Assembly (NCBI GenBank): GCA_021372635.1
Contig: JAJFUA010000363.1
Coordinates: 1-39,440 of the forward strand
Reading direction: 5' to 3'
Source of the DNA: Desulfobacteraceae bacterium
Lineage (GTDB): Bacteria; Desulfobacterota; Syntrophobacteria; Syntrophobacterales; Syntrophobacteraceae
Length of the DNA stretch: 39,440 bases
A program made the position numbers and the translations under genes. Positions 9,806-17,092 of this stretch are shown here, piece by piece. The notes below the pieces were generated by a model that was not told the origin of the DNA, made no database searches, and saw only the letters and a list, made by a program, of their open reading frames with translations. The number at the start of each line of letters is the position of its first letter. Position 1 is the first letter of the stretch.

Positions 9806-11824
9806 CTAATCGATCTTGGTGCTGGCGCTTTTCTCAATTTTCAACGCATACCCGGCCGGCTTGGCAGGAGTGTTTTCCGCCGGCTTGACCGGCTTCGCCT
9901 TCACCGCCACGGGCACGATGTTCGCCGGCGGACATTTCCCCGGCTCGGGCTTTGCACTCTTCACCTGGGAAGCGGCCGGCACCATTTTTCCGCCTTTGGC
10001 CTGCTGCACCTGCGGGGCCGTCCTGCCGGCCGCGGGAACCGCCGCCGGCCCGGGCTTCTTCTGCGCGGGAGCGGCCTTGACGCTCCGGATTCCCCTGGCC
10101 GGTCCCACGATGTCCTGGTTCGGCATGACGCCCAGGTAGGGCAGCGCCCTCGAGGCGATGTTCCGGAAAACCGGCGCCGAAACAACCCCGCCGTACATGC
10201 TCCCCTGAGGTTCGTGGACCACCACCGTGATCACCAGCCGGGGACGGTCCGCCGGGATGAAGCCGGTGAAACTGGCCGTATGTTTGTTCGCGGCATAGCG
10301 TTTTGTCTGCGGGTCCAGGATCTGCGCGGTTCCCGTCTTGCCCGCAACGGTATATCCTTCCGGAACGGAAACGGTACCCGTTCCCCCTTCCCGGGTAACG
10401 CTCTGCATCATTTCCCGGATCTGCAGCGCCGTCTTCTTCTGGATGACCCTCCGGAGGGAAGTGGCCTGGAAATGCTTCACCGACTTCCCCTGCCCGTCCA
10501 GGATGTCCCGGGCGATAACGGGCTGTGCGTATTCCCCGCCGTTCGCAATGCACGCAACCGCCGTGGTCAGTTGAAGCGCCGTCACGCCGATGCCCTGCCC
10601 GAAACCGATCGTCGCCAGGTCGATGGGGCGCCAGCGCTTGGAGGGCCGCACCAGGCCCCGTACCTCTCCGGGAAGAGCGATCCCGCTGTCGGCGCCGAAG
10701 CCGAAGCCCTTGATATAGCGGTTGTAGCGTTCATTGCCCAGCAGCAGCGCCAGTTTGCCCGCACCGATGTTGCTCGAATACTTGATCACCTCCGACGCCG
10801 TGAGCCACCCGTATGGGTGCGTGTCCCGGATGACATGTCCGGCGAGCGGCCCTTTACCGTTCTCGCAGAACACCTTGTCCTTCTCTCGAACGACGTTTTC
10901 CTCGAGCGCCGCGCTCATCAGGATCACCTTGAAGGTGGAACCCGGTTCGAAGGAGTCCGTGATGACGCGGTTGCGATACAGTTCAGGGCTGCGTTTCTCG
11001 CTGAGGTTCGGATCGAAAAAGGGCCAATTGGCCATCGCGAGGACCTCGAAGGTATTCGGGTCCATGACGACGACTTCCCCGGCCCTGGCTTTGTATTGAT
11101 TGACGGCTTTCTCCAGTTCGTACTCGCAGAGGTATTGCAGGAATGCGTCGATCGTGAGCCGCAGGCCGAAGCTTTCAGAGGGTTCGGGCGGGGGGGTGGA
11201 CTGCAGCCAGAGACACTTCCTCACACCGTCGCGCATCTGGCCTACCGGGGTGCTTTTCTCCCTGAGGATTTCATCAAAGGACTTTTCGACGCCCTCCATC
11301 CCGTAGCCGTCCAGGCCGACAAAGCCGAGGACCTGGCCCGCAACCTGCCGATAGGGATAGAAGCGCTTGTACTCGTCGACCAAATTGAGCGCTTTGGTTT
11401 TCAGACTTTCGACGGCCGCCGCCTGCTGATCCGTGAGCTGGCGTTTCACGCACGTATACTGCTTGCCACAGGTCAATCTCTTTTCAACGAACCCCGGCTG
11501 CTCGCCCAGGATGGGGGCCAGCCGCCTAGCCGTCGCTTTCGCATTGTCGAGCTGCGAGTTGGACGAAAACAAGGTCCTCTGCGGAACGGAAAAGGACAAC
11601 AGCCGCCCATGGACATCGTAAATCGAGCCTCGATAACTCGTAACGCGCAAGGACGTTTCCGTCTGGGCACGAGCCCTGTCCACCCAGACCTGGTGTTCGA
11701 AGACCTGCAGGCAGAACGCCTTGCAGACGACGGCCCCCAATCCGATGAGGACGAGCCCGTTAAACACCAGGCAACACCGCAGGTACCGCGTATGCAGCGA
11801 TTTCCGAGAATCGCGCCGCTCCAT
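9806..11824 (-). CDS. ftsI: Septal peptidoglycan transpeptidase FtsI (PBP3-type)
   Basis: FtsI is the class B penicillin-binding protein that crosslinks septal peptidoglycan with FtsW. The 672 residues begin with a basic tail and one membrane helix (about 17-38), followed by the non-catalytic domain with RGSIYDVHGRLLSFS. The transpeptidase domain carries the active-site motif STFK at residues 296-299, the SSN motif at 350-352 and KTG at 496-498. After about residue 575 there is an unusual 95-residue tail rich in Ala, Pro and Lys and without a recognisable PASTA domain; it is presumably a disordered periplasmic extension. It starts 29 bp after ftsL. Confidence 0.96.
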   Translation of the reverse strand: MERRDSRKSLHTRYLRCCLVFNGLVLIGLGAVVCKAFCLQVFEHQVWVDRARAQTETSLRVTSYRGSIYDVHGRLLSFSVPQRTLFSSNSQLDNAKATARRLAPILGEQPGFVEKRLTCGKQYTCVKRQLTDQQAAAVESLKTKALNLVDEYKRFYPYRQVAGQVLGFVGLDGYGMEGVEKSFDEILREKSTPVGQMRDGVRKCLWLQSTPPPEPSESFGLRLTIDAFLQYLCEYELEKAVNQYKARAGEVVVMDPNTFEVLAMANWPFFDPNLSEKRSPELYRNRVITDSFEPGSTFKVILMSAALEENVVREKDKVFCENGKGPLAGHVIRDTHPYGWLTASEVIKYSSNIGAGKLALLLGNERYNRYIKGFGFGADSGIALPGEVRGLVRPSKRWRPIDLATIGFGQGIGVTALQLTTAVACIANGGEYAQPVIARDILDGQGKSVKHFQATSLRRVIQKKTALQIREMMQSVTREGGTGTVSVPEGYTVAGKTGTAQILDPQTKRYAANKHTASFTGFIPADRPRLVITVVVHEPQGSMYGGVVSAPVFRNIASRALPYLGVMPNQDIVGPARGIRSVKAAPAQKKPGPAAVPAAGRTAPQVQQAKGGKMVPAASQVKSAKPEPGKCPPANIVPVAVKAKPVKPAENTPAKPAGYALKIEKSASTKID

Positions 11825-11853
11825 CAGCCGCCCCTTTTAACTCATCTGGAGGT

Positions 11854-12183
11854 TCAGCGCATTAAAAACTTTTGATCCGCCCTGGGCGGATTCAGCCCGA
11901 ACTGATTCTTTCCCACCTCTTCAAGCTTGAACGGATCCTCGAATCGAACCCACTCCAGGCGAAGTTTACGTTGAATCGCAAGTAGTTTGTCGTATTCTTC
12001 GTGAAGTTTTGCCAAACGATAACCGTTCTGGACTTGCTCTATATATATCCATACATAAAAAATTGCACCTGCAACGAACGAGATCCCCAGGATTGCCGCC
12101 AGGGACAGCCAGACCCAAAGGCCGGTATGAGGCTTCCTGGCTGCCTTCTGTTCGAATTCGGCTCCGGGCCTGATCTTTTCCAC
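11854..12183 (-). CDS. ftsL: Cell division protein FtsL
   Basis: FtsL is a small bitopic divisome protein that forms a coiled coil with FtsB and activates FtsWI. The 109-residue product has a basic cytoplasmic tail, one membrane helix (LWVWLSLAAILGISFVAGAI), and a periplasmic leucine-rich heptad segment with IEQVQNGYRLAKLHEEYDKL. Sequence identity in this family is low; the call depends on length, topology and the position between rsmH and ftsI. The start is a GTG at 12183 with GGGAGG nine bases upstream; no in-frame ATG is available nearby. Confidence 0.85.
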   Translation of the reverse strand: MEKIRPGAEFEQKAARKPHTGLWVWLSLAAILGISFVAGAIFYVWIYIEQVQNGYRLAKLHEEYDKLLAIQRKLRLEWVRFEDPFKLEEVGKNQFGLNPPRADQKFLMR

Positions 12184-12268
12184 CCCATCATCCTCCCGGG
12201 ATGCAATCCCTTCGCCCCACGGAAGGTCTCTTCCCTCCGAGATCCAACTGCCCGGCTTCTACGGCCGG

Positions 12269-13216
12269 TCAGCACTTTTCCACGGCCCGCAGGCGTGCGC
12301 TTCGCGCCCTCGGGTTGCTTTCGACTTCTTCTGGGGCAGGCCGCAGCACTTTCCTGACGAGCAACCGCCCGAGAGGTTTTCCCTCGCAGCGGCACTGAAT
12401 GGCGTCGGCGGGACAGCGACACGACCTGGCCCATTCCCTGAATTTCACCTTCACCATCCGGTCCTCCAAAGAGTGAAAGGACACGATGCACAACCGCCCG
12501 CCGGGCTTCAGCACTTCCAGGGCACCGTCGAGGAACCTTCCCAGTGCGTCCTGCTCCCGGTTCACCGCCAGGCGCAACGCCTGGAACGATCGGGTAGCGG
12601 GATGAATCCGTGCGCTGTCCCGGGTCTTGGGAACGGCACCCCGGATCAACTCCGCCAGTTCCCCCGTGCGCGAAAACGGCTGCTGCTTCCTGCGCGCGAC
12701 GATGGCGCCGGCAATGCGGCGGGACCACCTTTCCTCCCCGAAACGGTAAATCACGTCGGCAAGTTCTTTCTCCGGGAGCGAGTTCACCAGGTCCGCGGCC
12801 GTCTCCCCCCGACTGCGGTCCATGCGCATGTCGAGAGGCCCGTCCAGGCTGAAGCTGAACCCACGCAAAGGGTCGTCCAACTGGTAACTGGAGATTCCCA
12901 GGTCCAGCACGATGCCGTCCACGGTGACGATATTCAATCTTTTCAATATGATGGGAAGGTCAGCAAAGCTGGCACGTTCGAGAACCAATCTTTCCCGAAA
13001 CCGATCAAGTCTACGGCGCACGCGGTCGATGGCATCCCCGTCCCAGTCCAGCCCGATCAGGAACCCGTCGGGCGCGCTCGCATCGAGGATGGCTTCCGCG
13101 TACCCCCCTCCTCCGATCGTTCCATCCACATAGACCCCTCCCGAGCGGCACCCGAGCAGTTCCACGGCGGGGTCTCGCATCACGGGCACGTGTTCGAGAG
13201 AATTCGGGCTGTTCAT
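12269..13216 (-). CDS. rsmH: 16S rRNA (cytosine-1402-N4)-methyltransferase RsmH
   Basis: RsmH (MraW) methylates N4 of C1402 in the 16S rRNA decoding centre using S-adenosylmethionine. In 315 residues it has the family start HVPVMRDPAVELL, the SAM loop VYVDGTIGGGGYAEAIL, the motif GIVLDLGISSYQLDDPLRGFSF, the methyltransferase signature DMRMDR and the C-terminal ISFHSLEDRMVK pattern. I choose ATG 13216, four bases after the mraZ stop, over an ATG at 13243 that would overlap mraZ. It is translationally close to mraZ, as in most bacteria. Confidence 0.96.
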   Translation of the reverse strand: MNSPNSLEHVPVMRDPAVELLGCRSGGVYVDGTIGGGGYAEAILDASAPDGFLIGLDWDGDAIDRVRRRLDRFRERLVLERASFADLPIILKRLNIVTVDGIVLDLGISSYQLDDPLRGFSFSLDGPLDMRMDRSRGETAADLVNSLPEKELADVIYRFGEERWSRRIAGAIVARRKQQPFSRTGELAELIRGAVPKTRDSARIHPATRSFQALRLAVNREQDALGRFLDGALEVLKPGGRLCIVSFHSLEDRMVKVKFREWARSCRCPADAIQCRCEGKPLGRLLVRKVLRPAPEEVESNPRARSARLRAVEKC

Positions 13217-13220
13217 GACT

Positions 13221-13685
13221 CTATAGCCCGGTTCCGGCAACAATACCCATTATCTGCTGATACTGTTCAACGTCCCAGCGGGTGTGTTTTTCCCAAGCCG
13301 TTTTGTTCCAGATCTCAAAACTGGTGAGCATTCCCGCCAGGACAATTTCATCCTGCCCCAGGGCGGCCTTTTCTCTCAGAACAGGAGGGATCAGGATTCG
13401 GCCTTGATTATCGAACTCACACTCCTCGGCACCGGAAATGAAAAACCTCATGAACGCCCGCTGCTGAGGATCGACCTGAGAAAACGATTCGACCTTCGTC
13501 TCGATCCTTTCCCAGATTTCAGGAGGATACGCCACTAGACACTCCTCCAGCATTGTGATAATCAGAGCATCCGAATAATGGTTTACCAAGACCTCGCGAA
13601 ACTTCGTAGGAATGCGTAGTCGCCCCTTGGCATCCAGGCGAGTGACTGACTGGCCTCTAAAATAAGGTTTGTTCAGTACTCCCAC
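13221..13685 (-). CDS. mraZ: Transcriptional regulator MraZ
   Basis: MraZ is an AbrB-fold DNA-binding protein that forms a ring-shaped oligomer and represses its own dcw operon by binding repeated TGGG-containing boxes. The 154 residues contain two tandem SpoVT/AbrB-like halves, each with the expected pattern: RLDAKGRLRIPTKFRE at about 16-31 and EFDNQGRILIPPVLRE at about 89-104. The start is GTG 13685 with GAGGT six bases upstream; no ATG fits the frame. The start codon itself is part of the last MraZ box, so bound MraZ could block both transcription and ribosome entry. Confidence 0.96.
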   Translation of the reverse strand: MGVLNKPYFRGQSVTRLDAKGRLRIPTKFREVLVNHYSDALIITMLEECLVAYPPEIWERIETKVESFSQVDPQQRAFMRFFISGAEECEFDNQGRILIPPVLREKAALGQDEIVLAGMLTSFEIWNKTAWEKHTRWDVEQYQQIMGIVAGTGL

Positions 13686-13715
13686 TTTTTACCTCGCATT
13701 CCCACATTTTCCCAC
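13681..13715 (-). promoter_or_regulatory. MraZ box array (four 10-bp-spaced boxes)
   Basis: On the minus strand the pentamer GTGGG occurs at 13715-13711, 13705-13701 and 13685-13681, with a degenerate GAGGT at 13695-13691 completing an exact 10-bp period. This matches the described MraZ target of several TGGG-type repeats one helical turn apart. Box 3 coincides with the ribosome binding site and box 4 begins with the GTG start codon of mraZ. Confidence 0.85.
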
Positions 13716-13723
13716 TTGGACGG

Positions 13724-13752
13724 TTTTATCACCCCTAAATCGGCCTTGTCAA
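13724..13752 (-). promoter_or_regulatory. Sigma70 promoter of the dcw cluster
   Basis: A perfect -35 TTGACA lies at 13752-13747, and a -10 ATAAAA at 13729-13724 follows at 17 bp (GATAAA at 16 bp). The predicted start point near 13717 falls just upstream of the first MraZ box, giving a leader of about 32 bases. Confidence 0.8.
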
Positions 13753-14123
13753 ACTCATTTGCGTGTATCGCAAAGAAAAATTTACCCCCTCGCCCCTGGT
13801 CCCGCAGATGCTCGCCCAGTCCAGTTCCGCATCCGGTTCCCACTGTGAATGGGGCCGTTTTTCTTGCCCGGTTGGCAAAAAAGTGCAAGAAAACACGATA
13901 CACGAACCGATTCCCGACCCGAAAAGGCCCCCTTCCCTTTCTGCAAAACCTCTTTTCAGTCTTTCCCGGCCGGGGGAAGGCAAGCAGGAAATGAAAATTC
14001 TTCGAGGGAGGAACCGGAATCACTTCCCCGGGGCGAAACCGCATTACCTGTTTCAGCAGGTTTACCGGCGGGGTGAGGGGGAAAGCAGTTCCGCATTTCT
14101 ATTGCATCGCCCCGGGCGCCATG
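13753..14123. other. Intergenic stretch without a recognisable gene
   Basis: This divergent interval separates the dcw promoter from the small-protein gene. I see no credible coding frame. A CCTTCCCCCGGCCGGGAAAG near-palindrome sits at about 13961-13980. A weak plus-strand promoter (TTGCAT at 14102-14107, 16-bp gap, TTAAAA at 14124-14129) lies at its right end. Confidence 0.4.
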
Positions 14124-14131
14124 TTAAAAAA

Positions 14132-14229
14132 GGTTTGGATTGCGGCATGCCTGCCAGGTATGTCGGCCAAACCAGAAAGCCTCTGCTTCAACCCCTAAGG
14201 CCTTTCCTCCAGACAGCAGAGGCTTTTTT
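14132..14229 (+). ncRNA. Candidate structured leader or small RNA
   Basis: Three nested or adjacent pairings are visible. GGTTTGG (14132-14138) pairs with CCAAACC (14167-14173). Inside it GGCATGCCT (14144-14152) pairs with AGGTATGTC (14156-14164) around GCC, using two G-U pairs. A 12-bp terminator stem with a T-run follows directly. A weak promoter is placed just upstream. It could be a free small RNA or a premature-termination leader for the protein at 14268. It does not match any riboswitch or RNA family that I can recall. Confidence 0.4.
14176..14229 (+). terminator. Intrinsic terminator
   Basis: AAAGCCTCTGCT (14176-14187) pairs perfectly with AGCAGAGGCTTT (14215-14226), with a 27-base loop, and the right arm runs into six T residues. 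It lies 38 bp before the small-protein gene, so it ends an upstream RNA or attenuates that gene. Confidence 0.75.
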
Positions 14230-14267
14230 CATGCAAACCCCGAAAAGCGACGGAAGAAGGCCGCACG

Positions 14268-14477
14268 ATGCAGCCAGGCGATGAAACCATCCTCAAGATC
14301 ACCAAGGAAATCATCATCAAGTTCATCGAATCGGGGCGCGTCTCGACAACCAATTTCGACGAGCAGTTCAAGAGCATCTACTGGACGATCAAAAGCACGG
14401 TCGTGAACGCGCGCATCGCCGACATCGATCCAGAACGCCCTTCCGGTGCACGGAACGACGATTCCGAGGAGATTTAG
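14268..14477 (+). CDS. Small conserved-looking cytosolic protein, function unknown
   Basis: The 69-residue product starts MQPGDETILKITKEIIIKFI. It is acidic, predicted helical and without a signal or membrane segment. GGAAGAAGG lies nine bases before the ATG. The pattern of an I-x-K-I-x-x-E-I-x-x-x-F-I helix, a VSTTNFDEQFKSIYWTI segment and a following V resembles the N-terminal helical part of MucR/Ros-type regulators. The zinc finger of those proteins is absent, so DNA binding cannot be claimed. It stands alone between an RNA terminator and the convergent acpP gene. Confidence 0.6.
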   Translation: MQPGDETILKITKEIIIKFIESGRVSTTNFDEQFKSIYWTIKSTVVNARIADIDPERPSGARNDDSEEI

Positions 14478-14607
14478 CGTTTCGTGGAGGGGAAAAACGG
14501 GACCGGCCGGGGCTCGCTGGCCCTGGCGGCAGGCAGGCGGGTGCGTGTTGCGGCCGGGCGCGGACCGGCAGATTCTCACCAGCCCGCACCCGGAATGGAA
14601 CGCTTTC

Positions 14608-14853
14608 TCAGGCAGCCTTGTTCTTTTCGAGGTAGTCGAAAATATCTTTCACGGTGCGAATGCTTTCCGCATCCTCATCGGGGATTTCCAGGTCAAAAGC
14701 CTCTTCGAGAGCCATAACCAGTTCGACGACGTCCAGGGAATCGGCGCCCAGATCGTCCACCACGTTCGCTTCGGCCGTTACGATTTCCTTGTCCACGCCC
14801 AACTGGTTGGCGATGATATCGATGATCTTGGCCTGCACTGCACTTTTATCCAT
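14608..14853 (-). CDS. acpP: Acyl carrier protein
   Basis: ACP carries growing acyl chains on a 4'-phosphopantetheine arm in fatty acid synthesis. The 81-residue protein has the canonical [18 protein letters not shown] motif, with Ser39 as the attachment site, and the acidic helix II that docks partner enzymes. A GGAGGAAACAA ribosome site precedes the ATG. The gene overlaps the 3' end of the upstream TetR gene by 8 bp, so the two are co-transcribed. There are no fab genes beside it, so it may be the housekeeping ACP displaced from the fab cluster or a second, specialised copy. Confidence 0.95.
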   Translation of the reverse strand: MDKSAVQAKIIDIIANQLGVDKEIVTAEANVVDDLGADSLDVVELVMALEEAFDLEIPDEDAESIRTVKDIFDYLEKNKAA

Positions 14854-15811
14854 TTGTTTCCTCCTGATCGATGCATTTCATCTGTAAGTCCACGTTCGAC
14901 CTGTTCACAAAACCGTAGAAGAGCACTTCCACAACACCGGGGAGTTCTTCCACCAGCGAATAGGAGCAGTCCCGGGCGAGCCACTTCTGAATGACCCCGT
15001 GGACAAACCCCATGACTCCGTAGAAGACCGTCTGAAAATCCACATCCTTGAGCGCGCCCTGCTGGCTGGCTCCATAGATCTTCCGCTTCAGCAGGGGAAT
15101 GCGGCGCATGACCTTCTTCAAATAGAGGTCCTGGACCTGGCCGCCGACGTCCAGCCGTTCCTGGACGATGAGCCGGTAGAGGTGCTGGTTGCGATCAAAG
15201 AACTCGAAGTAGATGCGCAAGTACTTTGTGATCATCGTCAGCACGTCGTCCTGACCGTCCAGGATAGCGATGGCGTTCCGTTCGAGTTCCTCCAGGCGCA
15301 GGCGCACCAGTTCGTTGAAGAGGGTCTCCTTGTTCGCGAAATAGCGATAAAGGGTCCCTTTCCCGACGTCTGCCCGCTCCGCGATCTCATCCACTGTGGC
15401 GAGGTGAAATCCCTTTTCGGAAAAGACCTCCAGGGCCGCAGCGAGGATCTTGTCCTTGGAGGAATGCCTGGAGCCGGCCCGGGAGCCATCGTCCGTTTCG
15501 GAGACGACCGCATCGAGGACCGCAGCGTAGAACTTTTCCGGCCGGATGCGGTTCTTTTCGGCCACCTCCCGCAAGGCTTCAATGAGGTCGGAGAGGGGAA
15601 ACCGTTGCGGCAGGAGCCCGTGCCTTCCCATGTCCCGGGCCGCCAGGACACAGGCGACCATCTCCTCCAGGATCTCCTCCCCGGAGCGATCCGGCTGCAC
15701 GCAGCACTCGGCCATCCTGCGGACGACTTCCGGCCGGGCGTTCTTCCGGCCGAGGCTCTTGAGCAGTTCTTTGAAGACCTGCTGATTGTGTTCTTTCGCG
15801 ATACCCTGCAT
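14846..15811 (-). CDS. TetR-family regulator with an extra N-terminal domain
   Basis: The product is 321 residues, far longer than the usual 190-220. The TetR helix-turn-helix is at about 118-165 ([20 protein letters not shown], then [19 protein letters not shown]). It is followed by a helical ligand domain with the TetR_C pattern typical of fatty-acid-related members. Residues 1-105 form an additional, mostly helical domain that I do not recognise, joined by a polar linker ([16 protein letters not shown]). A good GGGGGG site precedes ATG 15811. An 18-bp operator palindrome lies at its promoter, which indicates autoregulation and co-control of the overlapping acpP gene. I infer a role in sensing acyl-CoA or fatty acid state. 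Confidence 0.88.
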   Translation of the reverse strand: MQGIAKEHNQQVFKELLKSLGRKNARPEVVRRMAECCVQPDRSGEEILEEMVACVLAARDMGRHGLLPQRFPLSDLIEALREVAEKNRIRPEKFYAAVLDAVVSETDDGSRAGSRHSSKDKILAAALEVFSEKGFHLATVDEIAERADVGKGTLYRYFANKETLFNELVRLRLEELERNAIAILDGQDDVLTMITKYLRIYFEFFDRNQHLYRLIVQERLDVGGQVQDLYLKKVMRRIPLLKRKIYGASQQGALKDVDFQTVFYGVMGFVHGVIQKWLARDCSYSLVEELPGVVEVLFYGFVNRSNVDLQMKCIDQEETNG

Positions 15812-15824
15812 GCCCCCCCTTATC

Positions 15825-15842
15825 TGACGGACTGGTCAGTCA
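15825..15842 (-). promoter_or_regulatory. TetR-type operator palindrome
   Basis: The minus strand reads TGACTGACCAGTCCGTCA, an imperfect dyad TGAC-N-GAC-NN-GTC-N-GTCA with 14 of 18 symmetric positions. This is the layout seen in many TetR-family operators. It lies 14 bp before the tetR start codon and touches the -10 element. Confidence 0.7.
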
Positions 15843-15869
15843 TAAATCATACACACAGGGCAAAGTCAA
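15841..15869 (-). promoter_or_regulatory. Promoter of the tetR-acpP operon
   Basis: TTGACT at 15869-15864 and TTTATG at 15846-15841 are separated by 17 bp. The operator covers the end of the -10 box and the predicted start point, the geometry expected for repression. Confidence 0.6.
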
Positions 15870-15929
15870 GAGAAAGATGGGGCGCGGAGGAGTTGAAAAA
15901 GAACGCCAAAATCGGAAAAACAAAGAGGA

Positions 15930-16391
15930 TCAGAGGCTGGGAACGTAGATGGGGCAGGCCGTTCCGCCGGTCCGGTCGAGAGCCCTCCGGATGACCTCCC
16001 GGGCGCCTGCGGTCAGGCTGTACCCGGAAAGCTCATGGAGCGGGACGAAGCGGCAGTCGAGAGCGTCACTTGCCGCAAGCGGTTCGCCCTGTTTCGCTTC
16101 ACAGAGAAAATCCAGGAGGATATAATGGTATTCTATAGTGCCGGAAGCGTCGGGAATCACACGGTCCAGGGCCGCCACCAGGTCCACGACCTTCACTTCC
16201 AGTCCGGACTCTTCGGCGACTTCGCGACATACCGCCCCTTCCAGGCTCTCGCCCAGTTCCACCAGGCCGCCCGGCAGGGACCATTTGCCGTAGGCAGGTT
16301 CCGTGCCTCTTCGAACGAGAAGCACCCGATCCCCGCGAAACACCACCGCGCCCACCCCGACCAGGGGACATTCAGGATAACGCCGGTTCAT
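15930..16391 (-). CDS. Nudix hydrolase (MutT-like)
   Basis: Nudix enzymes hydrolyse nucleoside diphosphates linked to another group. The 153-residue protein has a complete Nudix box at residues 42-64: G42, E48, then REVAEESGL with the metal-binding glutamates at 57, 60 and 61. The N-terminal PLVGVGAVVFRGDRVLLVRRG and KWSLPGGLVELGE resemble ADP-ribose pyrophosphatase or MutT-type members, but substrate cannot be assigned. ATG 16391 is preferred because the family start (PLVGVGAVV) begins nine residues later and GGGAG lies upstream. It is the last gene of the alaC-nuclease-Nudix operon, 29 bp after the nuclease. Confidence 0.9.
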   Translation of the reverse strand: MNRRYPECPLVGVGAVVFRGDRVLLVRRGTEPAYGKWSLPGGLVELGESLEGAVCREVAEESGLEVKVVDLVAALDRVIPDASGTIEYHYILLDFLCEAKQGEPLAASDALDCRFVPLHELSGYSLTAGAREVIRRALDRTGGTACPIYVPSL

Positions 16392-16420
16392 CGTCAGGTT
16401 TCTCCCGGGAGGGCCTCCAT

Positions 16421-17092
16421 TCAGGGTTTGCAGACCCGGCACGGACGGAAGCCCAGTTCCAGGCATTCCCACCGCGTCTTGTAGCGCACCAGGTTCTTCC
16501 GCGCCGTATCGCGCCCCAGGGGGCAATCGGGGCGGTGGAAGGCGTAGCTGTGAACGTTCGCGAAATACTGTTCCGCGGGTTTGACTTCGCAACTTCCCCA
16601 CATCCCCGCGCGCCGCCGCACGGCTTCCCGCTGGAGTTCAACGAACTCCCCGAGACGCCGCAAGCCCCTCGCGGGGCGATATACCCAGGCGAGGCCCGAC
16701 CGCAGCAACTCGGCATTGGCGCAACGGCCGTCGGGCAGGAACACATAGGCCAGCACGCGCCCGTAATCGTCCACCCGCTCCTTTTCGTATTCCAGCCGGA
16801 CCTTTTTGTGGAGGACCATTTCCGCGTTCATTTTCTTCGCCTCGGGGCCACAACAGTCCGCCGGGGCGCCGTGGCGACCGGTTTCCGGGCAGTCGACCCC
16901 AAGGTAGCGGACTTTTTCCCCGGTATCCAGCAGAATCGTATCTCCGTCGATCACCGCCTTTACGACGGCGCTCGACGGATACACGCCGGGGCGACTGCAC
17001 CCGCCGTACAGGACGGCCGCCAGCAGGCAGGCCGCCAGGAAAAAACGGACAGAAATGCGCCCCGGAGCGGACGCATCCCCATCCATCCTCAT
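16421..17092 (-). CDS. Secreted thermonuclease (SNase) with C-terminal zinc-binding-like module
   Basis: This is a staphylococcal-nuclease-fold enzyme that would cut DNA or RNA outside the cytoplasm. Of 223 residues, 14-31 form a signal helix ending in YGGC, a likely lipoprotein cleavage site at Cys32. The SNase core is complete: VIDGDTILL with D49 and D51, R62 and E70 in VRYLGVDCPET, and R112 in DDYGRVLAYVFLP. Residues 175-223 contain FANVHSYAFHRPDCP and a terminal PCRVCKP, a Cys/His arrangement like the Ada metal-binding fold often attached to such nucleases. It overlaps alaC by 4 bp (ATGA) with a good GGAGGG site, so it is coupled to it. Confidence 0.9.
   Translation of the reverse strand: MRMDGDASAPGRISVRFFLAACLLAAVLYGGCSRPGVYPSSAVVKAVIDGDTILLDTGEKVRYLGVDCPETGRHGAPADCCGPEAKKMNAEMVLHKKVRLEYEKERVDDYGRVLAYVFLPDGRCANAELLRSGLAWVYRPARGLRRLGEFVELQREAVRRRAGMWGSCEVKPAEQYFANVHSYAFHRPDCPLGRDTARKNLVRYKTRWECLELGFRPCRVCKP

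Noticed and set aside
13673..14044. A 123-codon minus-strand frame upstream of mraZ
   Set aside because: It covers the dcw promoter and the MraZ boxes, and its translation has no domain or sensible composition.
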